Shown here: piece after piece, positions 16,757-25,264 of the stretch
Layout of the letters: each line of letters starts with the position of its first letter
Position numbering within the stretch: the first letter of the stretch is position 1
Assembly (NCBI RefSeq): GCF_035319885.1
Contig: NZ_CP141285.1
Location: 2,786,001-2,850,000, forward strand
DNA: 64,000 bases
Direction: 5' to 3'
Source: Altererythrobacter sp. H2
Lineage (GTDB): Bacteria > Pseudomonadota > Alphaproteobacteria > Sphingomonadales > Sphingomonadaceae
Position numbers and translations under genes: made by a program
Notes under the pieces: model-generated
Seen by the model: the letters and a program-made list of their open reading frames with translations, nothing else
What the model was told of the DNA's origin: nothing
The model's database searches: none

Positions 16757-18013
16757 TCAGGCAATCTCGACCGGGCTGACCACATAACCCTTTGCCCGCA
16801 GGCTTTCGACCAGGGCGTCGAGCTGTTCGGCATCGCGGGCCTCGCACTCAATGTCGGTAATCAGCCCCTTCGCCGGAAGGGTGGTGAATATCCGCTGGTG
16901 GTAGATCTCGATGATGTTGACCTGATGCTCGTTGAATTCGCGCATCACCTTGAACAGCGCACCGGGGCGATCCTGCAGGGTAATCCGGAGACGCGCGAGG
17001 CGGCCCGAACGGGCAAGGTCGCGCAGCAGGACATTGGCAAGCAGTCGCGGGTCGATATTGCCGCCGCACAGGACCAGCCCGATCTTGCGACCCTTGAACC
17101 GCTCCGGGTGGGCCAGAACGGCCGCCAGGCCAGCCGCGCCTGCCCCTTCGACAACAGTCTTCTCGATCTGCAGCAGCAGCGAAACCGCCTTTTCGAGGTA
17201 GTTTTCGCCCACAAGCAGGATCTCGTCGACCCGCTCCGCGATGATCCGCGCGGTGAACTCGCCCGGCGCCTTGACCGCGATCCCTTCCGCCAGCGTGTCT
17301 CCACCGCAGGCACAGTCCTCGCCGCGAATGCGGGCATACATCGACGGGAACAGTTCCGCCTGGACGCCAACCACATCCATTCCCGGCCTCAGCGCGCGCG
17401 CCACCGTGGCCATGCCCGACATCAGGCCGCCGCCACCGATCGGCGTGACGATACAGTCCAGTTCCGGTGCGTCTTCGAACATCTCCAGCGCAACCGTTCC
17501 CTGCCCTGCGGCCACATGGGGATGATCGAACGGATGGACGAAGGTCAGCCCGAGTTCTTTTTCCAGCTTGCGCGCATGGGCGTAGGCCTCATCGAAGGTC
17601 TCGCCTTCGAGCACCACTTTGCCGCCCACGCTCTCGGTCTGCATGATTTTCACCGCCGGAGTGGTGCGGGGCATCACAATCGTCACCGGCACGCCCAGCC
17701 GGGTGCCATGGTAGCTCAGCCCCTGGGCATGGTTGCCTGCCGATGCGGCGATCACGCCGCGGGCGCGCGTCGCTTCATCCATCAGCAGCAGGGCATTGAG
17801 CGCCCCGCGCTCCTTGTAGGCAGCCGTGAACTGAAGGTTTTCGAACTTCAGCCAGATCTCCGCGCCGGTGATCCGGGACAGCGTCTTGCTATGGAGGGTC
17901 GGGGTGCGGACCACCGCATCTGCGATCCGGGCCGCAGCGGCCCGGATATCGTCGATGGTCAGCGGCAGATCTGCGAGGCGCACGCTGGCGCTCTTGGTGG
18001 TGGTGACGGTCAT
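16757..18013 (-). CDS. ilvA: Threonine ammonia-lyase with ACT domain
   Basis: The 418-residue PLP enzyme converts threonine to 2-oxobutyrate, the first step of isoleucine synthesis. The Schiff-base lysine is Lys67 in FTAAYKERGAL. The glycine-rich phosphate loop GGGGLMSG and NHAQG follow. A C-terminal ACT domain (about residues 330-418, LRITLQDRPGALFKVMREF) gives allosteric control by amino acids. This one-ACT, about 415-residue form is the shorter TdcB-like type. It is transcribed away from the amidohydrolase gene, and the two share a 133-bp promoter region. Confidence 0.92.
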   Translation of the reverse strand: MTVTTTKSASVRLADLPLTIDDIRAAAARIADAVVRTPTLHSKTLSRITGAEIWLKFENLQFTAAYKERGALNALLLMDEATRARGVIAASAGNHAQGLSYHGTRLGVPVTIVMPRTTPAVKIMQTESVGGKVVLEGETFDEAYAHARKLEKELGLTFVHPFDHPHVAAGQGTVALEMFEDAPELDCIVTPIGGGGLMSGMATVARALRPGMDVVGVQAELFPSMYARIRGEDCACGGDTLAEGIAVKAPGEFTARIIAERVDEILLVGENYLEKAVSLLLQIEKTVVEGAGAAGLAAVLAHPERFKGRKIGLVLCGGNIDPRLLANVLLRDLARSGRLARLRITLQDRPGALFKVMREFNEHQVNIIEIYHQRIFTTLPAKGLITDIECEARDAEQLDALVESLRAKGYVVSPVEIA

Positions 18014-18146
18014 GGCGGCAGGGCCGTAGGGGAAAAGCGCAGCGAGTGAAACCTGCCATCACACACCGAACGGCAAAGAATTGCATTGCGTCTGCTTTCG
18101 GGCGAGGCGAAACACTTGGCTTGAACTCGCACGCAAGGAACTCCCC

Positions 18147-19808
18147 ATGAAACTGGCTTTCGCAACCTGCGCGCTTGCGCTGGTCTGGACTGCGCCCGTG
18201 CAGGCAGACACGCTGATCGACAACGTTCAGGGCATCGCGCTCGACGAAGAGGGCAAAGTGCAGCGGTTCACCGCGCTCTGGATCGACGACGAAGGCCGCG
18301 TTAAACAGCTCCTCGACCGCGCTGACAAACGCCCGCAGACTGATTATCGGGTGGACGGAAAGGGTGCCTACCTCATCCCCGGGCTGATTGACGCGCACCT
18401 TCACGTGATGGGCATTGGCTTCGGCGCCCTGACCCTCGACCTTTCGGATACGGCATCGCTGGCCGAAGCTCAGGCCCGCATCGCAGAATATGCCGCCGCC
18501 AATCCGTCGCGTCGCTGGATTATCGGGCGAGGGTGGAATCAGGAAAAGTGGGGGCTGGGCCGCTTTCCCACCGCCGCCGACCTCGACGCCGCCGTGGCAG
18601 ACCGGCCGGTATGGCTGGAGCGGGTCGACGGCCATGCCGGATGGGCCAACACAAGGGCCCTGGAACTCGCCGGGGTCACTGCGGCCACCCGCGATCCTGC
18701 AGGCGGACGGATCGAACGAATCGGCCGCACCCAGGCCCCGGCAGGCGTCTTCATCGATGCGGCGAGCCAGCTGGTCCAGCGTGTCGTGCCCGTCCCCAGC
18801 CCGGGCGACCGCGACGTGGCACTGTCGATGGCGCAAGATATCCTGCTCGCCAACGGCATCACTGCCGCAGCCGACATGGGCACCAGCATCGAGGACTGGC
18901 AAAGCTTCCGCCGCGCGGGTGACGCGGGCGCCCTGAAGGTTCGGATCATGTCCTACGCTGGCGGCCCAGAGGCGATGGAACTGATTGGCGGCCCCGGTCC
19001 ATCGCCCTGGCTCTATCAGGACCGGCTACGCCTGAACGGCGTCAAACTTTACCTCGACGGCGCGCTCGGCTCGCGCGGGGCATGGCTCAAGCAGCCCTAT
19101 GCCGACGATCCCGGCAACCGGGGTCTGCCTCTGGCCAGCCCGTCCCAGCTGCGCAACATGATGAGCCGGGCAGCCCTGGACCGCTTCCAGATTGCGGTGC
19201 ACGCCATTGGTGATGCGGCCAATGCCGAAATTCTCGCCACGATCGATGAACTGGCCCCGACTTACGTCGGCGAGCGGCGCTGGCGCATCGAACACGCGCA
19301 GATCGTCGATCCGGCCGATCTTGCCGCATTCGCACGTCATGGGGTGATCGCTTCGATGCAGCCGGTGCACCAGACTTCCGATCGCCTGATGGCCGAAGCC
19401 CGTCTCGACCCGCCTCGCCTGGAAGGGGCCTATGCATGGAAGAGCATTGCCGAAACTGGCGCGGTGCTCGCCTTTGGATCGGACGCACCGGTCGAATCGT
19501 CAGATCCCTTCGCGGGCCTCGCGGCTGCATTCACGCGGCAAGACGCAGACGCGCAGCCGTTTGGCGGGTGGTTTCCCAACCAGCGCGTTACCCGCGAATC
19601 GGCACTGTGGGGCTTCACCTATGGCGGGGCCTACGCGGGATTTGCCGAATCGCGGTTCGGGCGGCTGGCACCAGGCCTCTGGGCAGATTTTGCCCTGATC
19701 GACCGCGACCCGCTGCTGGCGACTCCGCAGGAACTGCGAACGACTCAGGTTCTGCAGACATGGGTTGGCGGTCAGCAGGCATTTATCCGCGAAGAGGGCG
19801 TGCGCTGA
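18147..19808 (+). CDS. Exported amidohydrolase (YtcJ-like)
   Basis: The 553-residue protein begins with a signal peptide (MKLAFATCALALVWTAPVQA), so it is probably periplasmic. The metal motif is DAHLHVMG near residues 82-89, followed by the amidohydrolase-3 pattern RWIIGRGWNQ and, near the C-terminus, AFGSDAPVESSDPF. Other likely metal ligands are in AVHAIGDAAN and RIEHAQIV. ATG 18147 with AAGGAA upstream is chosen over the open frame from 18081. YtcJ-like enzymes hydrolyse C-N bonds in varied compounds, and the substrate here is unknown. Confidence 0.88.
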   Translation: MKLAFATCALALVWTAPVQADTLIDNVQGIALDEEGKVQRFTALWIDDEGRVKQLLDRADKRPQTDYRVDGKGAYLIPGLIDAHLHVMGIGFGALTLDLSDTASLAEAQARIAEYAAANPSRRWIIGRGWNQEKWGLGRFPTAADLDAAVADRPVWLERVDGHAGWANTRALELAGVTAATRDPAGGRIERIGRTQAPAGVFIDAASQLVQRVVPVPSPGDRDVALSMAQDILLANGITAAADMGTSIEDWQSFRRAGDAGALKVRIMSYAGGPEAMELIGGPGPSPWLYQDRLRLNGVKLYLDGALGSRGAWLKQPYADDPGNRGLPLASPSQLRNMMSRAALDRFQIAVHAIGDAANAEILATIDELAPTYVGERRWRIEHAQIVDPADLAAFARHGVIASMQPVHQTSDRLMAEARLDPPRLEGAYAWKSIAETGAVLAFGSDAPVESSDPFAGLAAAFTRQDADAQPFGGWFPNQRVTRESALWGFTYGGAYAGFAESRFGRLAPGLWADFALIDRDPLLATPQELRTTQVLQTWVGGQQAFIREEGVR

Positions 19809-20167
19809 GACGCACCATTCGGCGCACAATCCTGTCACTTTATCGGGAATCGGGAAATACGCGCTTGTTTTAACCCACTTGTAACGAAAGGGTGCCACCC
19901 GCCTGTCCGAGGCACAAACGAAGTTAGGTTGAAGTTAATTTGCAGGGTTCGGGAACCGGTCTTCATGCACCACGTTCCCCACATCTGAGGCCGAACCACC
20001 TCAGATTATTCCGCACTGCACAAAAAGATTTGGAATGAAGCACGGGTCGTGCTAGATGAATGCCTCACCTGAAGCATTTTGAGACGTTTACGGGGTTGCA
20101 ACCCTGTTTATCCGGGCCTAGTAGGCCCACGAGTTTGAACTAGAAGAGCTCTAGAGGAGACCAGAAA
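19809..20167. other. Long 5' intergenic region with palindromes
   Basis: This 359-base gap before the 79-aa gene holds no credible protein gene. It contains a stem-loop ATCTGAGG/CCTCAGAT (19983-20006) that may end the amidohydrolase transcript, a promoter-like pair (20030-20058), the palindrome GGGTTGCAACCC (20093-20104) and GGGCCTA-G-TAGGCCC (20114-20128). An AGAGGAG ribosome site lies just before the gene. Confidence 0.5.
20030..20058 (+). promoter_or_regulatory. Candidate sigma70 promoter of the 79-aa gene
   Basis: TTGGAA (20030-20035) and TAGATG (20053-20058) are 17 bases apart. The spacer contains GCACG-GGT-CGTGC. The match to consensus is moderate. It implies a leader of about 105 bases. 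Confidence 0.35.
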
Positions 20168-20407
20168 ATGAAGATGCGCAACATTCTCGCCGCTACTGCT
20201 GCGATTTCGATGGCCGCTACCCCGGCCCTTGCCACCGCTGCTCCGGCTATCGAGCGCGTCTCGGCTCCGGTCGCTGGCGAAAGCGATTTCGGTGGTGAAA
20301 CCGGTGGCTCCGCGATCATCCTCGCGATCCTGGCCGCTGCCGCGATTATCGCAGCGATCGTGGTTGCTGCAGATAGCGGCAACGATGACGAGCCGATCAG
20401 CAGCTGA
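20168..20407 (+). CDS. 79-aa exported/membrane small protein
   Basis: A 79-residue protein with an N-terminal signal-like segment (MKMRNILAATAAISMAATPA), a short polar middle (ESDFGGETGG), one strongly hydrophobic helix (AIILAILAAAAIIAAIVVAA) and an acidic tail (DSGNDDEPISS). It would sit in the inner membrane with a charged end. I recognise it only as a type of small hypothetical protein common in Sphingomonadales. It is a single-gene unit with a long structured leader, a strong ribosome site and a very strong terminator, which points to high or controlled expression. Confidence 0.75.
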   Translation: MKMRNILAATAAISMAATPALATAAPAIERVSAPVAGESDFGGETGGSAIILAILAAAAIIAAIVVAADSGNDDEPISS

Positions 20408-20430
20408 TCTGGCGACACATTGAATACCAA

Positions 20431-20456
20431 ACGGGGCCTCACGGCCCCGTTTTTTT
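20431..20456 (+). terminator. Intrinsic terminator after the 79-aa gene
   Basis: ACGGGGCC (20431-20438) pairs with GGCCCCGT (20443-20450) around TCAC and is followed by a T7 run. The stem is perfect. Confidence 0.93.
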
Positions 20457-20557
20457 GTCTGCCGTTTGCTCGGCTGACCGATGTCTCGCAGTGATGCTCA
20501 CTGGTCGAGGCTTCAAATTGAGGATCCGTGATGCGCGCGTCGGCGCAGCATGCGGAG

Positions 20558-21349
20558 CTATCGGCGCGTTTCCTGTTCGGCGGGCTTATCGGTCGAACCG
20601 CGTCGCTCTCCCAGCCACATGATCGCGAGCGAGCCTTCGAACAGCAGCAGCAGCGGGATCGCCAGGACAATCTGTGAACCCGGATCGGGCGGTGTGACGA
20701 TTGCCGCGAGGATGAAGACCGCCACAATCACGTAACGTCTGGCACCGATGAGTTGCGCGCGGGTGACTATACCTGCCCGGTTGAGCAGCAGCAGCAGCAC
20801 CGGCAGCAGGAAACTGATCCCGAAGGCCAGGATGAACTGCATCACCAGGCTGAGATAGTTCCCGGTACCGGGCAGCGCTTCAATCGCAAGCCCGCCAACC
20901 GTACCTTCGAAGCCCAGAAACCAGCGAAAGGCTGTTGGCATAACCACATAGTATGCCAGCGCTGCTCCACCCACGAACAAGATCGGCGTTGCGAACAGGA
21001 ACGGCAGAAAGGCCTTCTTTTCGCGGGCATAGAGCCCTGGCGCGACGAACGCCCACAGCTGGTTGGCGATGACCGGAAAGCTGATGAAGAACGCAGCGAA
21101 CAGCGCCACCTTCAGTTCGACGAAGAACGCCTCGTAAAGCTGGGTGTAGATCAACTTGCCCTGCCCCTCGGGGAAAGCGGCGGTCAGCGGGCGCACCAGA
21201 AAGCCGAAAATCTCATCAGCAAAATAGAGACAGACTGCAAACGCCAGCGCTATCGCGATGATACAGCGGACCAGCCGGCTGCGCAGCTCGATCAGGTGAT
21301 CAAGCAGCGGCGCCTCGCTCTGGTCAATATCCTTGATCTGAAAAGCCAT
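20558..21349 (-). CDS. tatC: Sec-independent protein translocase TatC
   Basis: The 263-residue, six-helix core of the twin-arginine translocase recognises RR signal peptides of folded proteins. Conserved features include the N-terminal LLDHLIELRSRL, the periplasmic FFVELKVALFAAFFISFP region and the conserved RRYVIVAVFILAAIVTPPDP stretch. It is the last gene of the argS-to-tatC operon and follows tatB by 9 bases. The C-terminal tail is short and charged. Confidence 0.95.
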   Translation of the reverse strand: MAFQIKDIDQSEAPLLDHLIELRSRLVRCIIAIALAFAVCLYFADEIFGFLVRPLTAAFPEGQGKLIYTQLYEAFFVELKVALFAAFFISFPVIANQLWAFVAPGLYAREKKAFLPFLFATPILFVGGAALAYYVVMPTAFRWFLGFEGTVGGLAIEALPGTGNYLSLVMQFILAFGISFLLPVLLLLLNRAGIVTRAQLIGARRYVIVAVFILAAIVTPPDPGSQIVLAIPLLLLFEGSLAIMWLGERRGSTDKPAEQETRR

Positions 21350-21358
21350 TGTCCGCCC

Positions 21359-21703
21359 TTATCCCTCACCGGGCTTGTCAGGCGGCTGCGTTTCGTTCGC
21401 CTTGTTGACAGCCGCTTCAGCCGATGCTGCCGGCGGATCGGTCTTTTGCAGTGGCCCCATTTCACCCGCAGGATGCTCGGCCATGATCTTGGCATTGCGT
21501 TCGCGCCAGGTCTTTTCCATTTCCTCCATTTCCGCCTCGCGGATCATGGCATCCATCCCAGTGCGGAAATGCGCCGACATCCGGCGGATCTTGCCGATCC
21601 AGCGCCCGGCCGTGCGCAAGGCCAGTGGCATGTCCTTGGGGCCGATGGCGATGACCGCCACGATCACGATGACCAGCAGTTCGGTCGCGCCGATGTCAAA
21701 CAT
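21359..21703 (-). CDS. tatB: Sec-independent protein translocase TatB
   Basis: The 114-residue protein has one N-terminal helix (MFDIGATELLVIVIVAVIA) with Glu8 and the GPKDMP hinge, then an amphipathic helix and a polar tail. These are the features that separate TatB from TatA. It forms the TatBC receptor for twin-arginine substrates. It lies between tatA and tatC. Confidence 0.93.
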   Translation of the reverse strand: MFDIGATELLVIVIVAVIAIGPKDMPLALRTAGRWIGKIRRMSAHFRTGMDAMIREAEMEEMEKTWRERNAKIMAEHPAGEMGPLQKTDPPAASAEAAVNKANETQPPDKPGEG

Positions 21704-21726
21704 GGGCCGGTTCCGGCGAAACGGGA

Positions 21727-21957
21727 TCAGTTGCGCGCGTCGGTCTTGTCCTGTGGCTGAGCCTCAGCGGAACCGGGTGCAGGCGACTCAATCCGCGCCG
21801 CTGGCTTGCGGTCGGCCTCGTCAGGCTCGTTCATGCCCTGCTTGAAGCTTTTGATACCCTTGCCGAAATCTCCCATCATTTCGGAAATCCGCCCCCGGCC
21901 GAACAGGACCAGGATGACAAGAGCGATGATGATGAGCTGGACCGGACCGAGCGACAT
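21727..21957 (-). CDS. tatA: Sec-independent protein translocase TatA
   Basis: From ATG 21957 the product is 76 residues: one membrane helix ([17 protein letters not shown]) with the [20 protein letters not shown] hinge and amphipathic helix that define TatA. The longer open frame to 22032 lacks support. TatA oligomers form the passage used with TatBC. It follows scpB by 71 bp. Confidence 0.94.
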   Translation of the reverse strand: MSLGPVQLIIIALVILVLFGRGRISEMMGDFGKGIKSFKQGMNEPDEADRKPAARIESPAPGSAEAQPQDKTDARN

Positions 21958-22028
21958 GGCAGTGACCTTTGCGGGAAGCGTGTTGCCGCCAATATAGGCG
22001 TTGCCCGGCAGCAGCGCCAGCGGCGAAG

Positions 22029-22628
22029 TCAATCTTCTTGGGCTTGAGCTCCGGGCGTATCGTTTTGCACCATTGCCTCGTAAACGTCCTCCACCGGATC
22101 GAGCAAACCGGCGGCCCGCAAGTCATCAATTCCCGGCAGGTCGCGCCGCGATTCAAGCCCGAAGTGATCGAGGAATTCGGACGTGGTCGCATAGATCACC
22201 GGGCGGCCCGGCACTTCCCGCCGTCCGGCAACCCTGACCCAGCCCGCCTCCATCAGCACATCAAGCGTGCCGCCCGAGGTCTGCACGCCGCGGATCGATT
22301 CGATTTCCGCCCGGCTTACCGGCTCATGGTAGGCCACGATCGCCAGCACTTCGGTGGCCGCCCTGGACAGCCGCCGGACCTGCTCACGCTCCCGGCGGAG
22401 CAAGTGCGCGCAATCCGGTGCGGTTTCGAAATGCCACCGCCCGCCGCGCTCGACCAGCCGGACACCGCGTTCGGCATAATGGGCCGCCAGGCTTTCCAGC
22501 GCGGCGCGGACGTCAGCTGCATCAGCGTCGCCCAGATGAACCGCCAGCGCGGCAACGGTCATTGGCTGCTCAGACGCGAAGAGCGTTGCTTCCACCGCTC
22601 GCTCGAGCTCGCCAGGTCGCTCGCTCAT
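22029..22628 (-). CDS. scpB: Segregation and condensation protein B
   Basis: The 199-residue kleisin-associated protein contains two winged-helix domains. The first begins [17 protein letters not shown]; the second has [20 protein letters not shown], the most conserved stretch of ScpB. It acts with ScpA and SMC in chromosome condensation. Its ATG overlaps the scpA stop by four bases. Confidence 0.94.
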   Translation of the reverse strand: MSERPGELERAVEATLFASEQPMTVAALAVHLGDADAADVRAALESLAAHYAERGVRLVERGGRWHFETAPDCAHLLRREREQVRRLSRAATEVLAIVAYHEPVSRAEIESIRGVQTSGGTLDVLMEAGWVRVAGRREVPGRPVIYATTSEFLDHFGLESRRDLPGIDDLRAAGLLDPVEDVYEAMVQNDTPGAQAQED

Positions 22629-23431
22629 ACCGGGATCCGGCGCAGGCGCAGCGGCCCGAAAGCTTCGTCCTGCCCCAGTTCGGCCTTGCCCGTCCGGGCC
22701 AGTTCAAGCGCGGCAACAAAACTCGATGCAAGCGCGGACCGGCGCAGGCGCGGCTCGGCGTGGGGAGGGAGGAATTCCTCCAGCCGCATCCAGTCAAGCG
22801 TTAAGCCGAGCATGGCGGAAACCCGGTCGAGCGCGCTTTCAAGCGTCATCACCGGCCGGTTGCGGACCATATGGATCGCTGGCGCGGTGCGCGCCTTGAC
22901 CTGCCCGTAAGCCTGCACCAGGCTGAACCAGTCGCAGGTCCATTGCAGCTTGCGGTCGATCCGCAACCCTTCCGGAGCGCCGCGCAGGAACACGTCCCGC
23001 CCGATCCGGTCACGCGCCATCAACCGGGCGGCAGCATCCCGCATGGCGCCAAGCCGTTGCAGGCGAAGTTGCAGCCGCAGAGCGAGTTCTTCCGGGCTCG
23101 GGTCTTCCTGCTCTTCGCGCGGAAGCAGCAGCGCCGACTTGAGGTAGGCCAGCCATGCCGCCATCACCAGATAGTCTGCCGCAAGTTCAAGCCGCAGTTC
23201 CCCGGCCCGATCGATGTAGCCGAGGTATTGGTCTACCAGCGCCAGGATCGAAATTTGCCGCAAGTCGACTTTCTGCCGACGGGCCAGATCGAGCAACAGG
23301 TCTAGCGGACCTTCCCAGCCGTCAAGTTCGAGATAGAGTGCCTCGTCGTCGCCCGGAGCGGAGGCAGGCCCCGCCCAGTCGTCTGCCTGACCTGCCGTTC
23401 CGCCGAGCAGCATCAGGCCTGCGCTGTTCAT
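22625..23431 (-). CDS. scpA: Segregation and condensation protein A
   Basis: The 268-residue kleisin has the signature YLELDGWEGPLDLLLDLARR near the N-terminus, which binds the SMC neck, followed by DLRQISILALVDQYL and YLVMAAWLAYLKSALLLP. The C-terminal winged helix binds the SMC head. It overlaps nagZ upstream and scpB downstream by four bases each, so the three are translationally coupled. Confidence 0.94.
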   Translation of the reverse strand: MNSAGLMLLGGTAGQADDWAGPASAPGDDEALYLELDGWEGPLDLLLDLARRQKVDLRQISILALVDQYLGYIDRAGELRLELAADYLVMAAWLAYLKSALLLPREEQEDPSPEELALRLQLRLQRLGAMRDAAARLMARDRIGRDVFLRGAPEGLRIDRKLQWTCDWFSLVQAYGQVKARTAPAIHMVRNRPVMTLESALDRVSAMLGLTLDWMRLEEFLPPHAEPRLRRSALASSFVAALELARTGKAELGQDEAFGPLRLRRIPV

Positions 23432-24447
23432 GCCAGAGTTCCGACCAGAGACAGCAGCTCGTCCCGTTTAGCCAGCAGTTCCGGCTTGCGGGCAGGATCG
23501 CCAGCGAGACTGGTGCCGACCAGGGCACGTTCGAGGCGGGCATGGCCAACCTCGCTCAGCCTGGGCAGACGCGCGGTCATGGCGGCCATGTCGTCCATCT
23601 TCGCCCAGCAGTTGAGCACCAGATCGCAGCCTGCGGCAATCGCCCTCTCGGCCCGCTCGGCCACCGAGCCGTCGAGGGCCTCCATGTCGATATCATCCGT
23701 CAGCAGCAGGCCATCGAACCCGATACTGCCCCGGATGACGGTCTCGACGATCCGGGGTGACAGGGTCGCCGGATTTTCCCTGTCCCAGGCAGTGAACAGC
23801 AGATGCCCCGTCATGCCGATGGGGGCGGTGTTGAGGGTGCGAAACGGAGCAAGGTCCATCTCCAGCTCCGCCTCGCTCGCCGTAACCGTAGGCAGGGCCT
23901 TGTGGGTATCGGTGGTGGTGCGGCCGTGGCCCGGCATATGCTTGATGCATCCCGCAACACCGGCCCGCGCCAACCCGTCGAGGATGGCGCGCCCGAGCGC
24001 GGCGACGCGCATCGGTTCGGAGCCAAGGGCACGGTCACCGATCACATCATGTGCGCCCGGCTGGCGCACATCGAGCGGCGGATGGCAATCGACCGTAATA
24101 CCCGCTTGGGCGAGTTCGATTCCGATCGCCTGGGCATTGACCCGCGCCGCTTCGATGGCGCTGGCTGGTGCAACGTCATAGAGCGCATCAAACGCAGCGC
24201 CGGAAGGAAAGGCGGACCAGTGCGGCGGGCGCAGACGGGCGACCCGCCCCCCTTCCTGGTCGATGCAGATAAACAGCCGCTCACGCCCGTGGATCTCGCG
24301 CAGGGTATCCGTCAGCGCGCGCAGCTGCTCCGGGTCCTGGCAATTGCGACCGAACAGGATGTACCCGGCGGGGTCCGCTTCGCGAAAGAAGGCGCGCTCG
24401 TCATCCAGCAGGACGGGGCCCGACAGGCCGAAGATTGCAGGCGTCAT
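23428..24447 (-). CDS. nagZ: Beta-N-acetylhexosaminidase (NagZ)
   Basis: The 339-residue glycoside hydrolase family 3 enzyme cleaves GlcNAc from anhydromuropeptides in peptidoglycan recycling. The family signature KHMPGHGRTTTDTH (Lys169, His170, His174) and the nucleophile motif LLTDDIDM are present, as is CIDQEGGRVARL near residue 61. ATG 24447 fits the family start; TTG 24483 is an alternative. It overlaps scpA by four bases and follows the SPOR gene. Confidence 0.93.
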   Translation of the reverse strand: MTPAIFGLSGPVLLDDERAFFREADPAGYILFGRNCQDPEQLRALTDTLREIHGRERLFICIDQEGGRVARLRPPHWSAFPSGAAFDALYDVAPASAIEAARVNAQAIGIELAQAGITVDCHPPLDVRQPGAHDVIGDRALGSEPMRVAALGRAILDGLARAGVAGCIKHMPGHGRTTTDTHKALPTVTASEAELEMDLAPFRTLNTAPIGMTGHLLFTAWDRENPATLSPRIVETVIRGSIGFDGLLLTDDIDMEALDGSVAERAERAIAAGCDLVLNCWAKMDDMAAMTARLPRLSEVGHARLERALVGTSLAGDPARKPELLAKRDELLSLVGTLA

Positions 24448-24514
24448 GAAAAGCAGGTTCGCAGGAAGGGCGGCGGCCTGCAAGCGTTGCGGGCCGCCGC
24501 CATGTGCACAAGGG

Positions 24515-25264
24515 TCAGTTCTTGACCTGGCAGGGAATCGCCTGGGCTTTCAGCCTGGCGCAAAGTGCGTTGGCGGCTGCAAGGTCGCCCGGCACCGCTT
24601 GCAGGCGATAGACCGTGCCCGATTCGATCTGTCCTTCCATGATGCGGTATCGCACGCCTTGCAAAACATCGGTCTGGCGGTTGATCGCAGTCCAGCCCGC
24701 TTCGGCGGAGGCGCGGCTCGAATAGGCGCCAACCTGCACCCCGACACCGCCGGCCGCTGGCTCAGGCGTCTGCGAACCGGCAGCATTGATGCTCGGGCGC
24801 GGTGCAGCGGTGGCTGCCGGAGCAGTCGGGCTGGCCGCGTTATCGGTTGCAAGCCGACCCTCACGGGTCTCGCCTTCGCCGACGCCCGGAGCCACATCGC
24901 CCGTGCCTTCAAAGGTCTTGCCGCCGGGATCCTCGGGGCGTTCCTTCATCGGCCCTGCGGGCGCGGCAATGGTGCTGCCGTCAGCAACCAGGTCCGGATC
25001 AGGCCGGTTGCTCCACCACCACAGGCCGTAGAGGACCGCACCAATAACCGCGAGACCGATCGCGAAGGTCGCCAGCAGGCGCCCCAGACCGGAGCCTTGC
25101 TCCTCATCCTCGTAATCGCCGGACTCAAGCCAGGGGAGCGGTTCGTCATCGGCGGCCAGCGAGAACTCCTCGGTTCCCTCGTCGATCTCGTCCCACTCTT
25201 CTTCGCCCAGCGGCTCGTCGCCGTCGCGCTCGCGCCCGTTGTCCCCCAGCCCGATCATGCTCAC
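24515..25264 (-). CDS. SPOR-domain membrane protein
   Basis: The protein of about 249 residues has a long acidic cytoplasmic N-terminus, one membrane helix (about residues 62-84, LLATFAIGLAVIGAVLYGLWWW), a disordered alanine/proline linker, and a C-terminal SPOR domain (about 172-249, VGVQVGAYSSRASAEAGWTA). SPOR domains bind peptidoglycan lacking stem peptides at the division site. GTG 25264 overlaps the argS stop; an ATG two codons later is possible. It is a conserved member of this alphaproteobacterial operon. Confidence 0.9.
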   Translation of the reverse strand: MSMIGLGDNGRERDGDEPLGEEEWDEIDEGTEEFSLAADDEPLPWLESGDYEDEEQGSGLGRLLATFAIGLAVIGAVLYGLWWWSNRPDPDLVADGSTIAAPAGPMKERPEDPGGKTFEGTGDVAPGVGEGETREGRLATDNAASPTAPAATAAPRPSINAAGSQTPEPAAGGVGVQVGAYSSRASAEAGWTAINRQTDVLQGVRYRIMEGQIESGTVYRLQAVPGDLAAANALCARLKAQAIPCQVKN

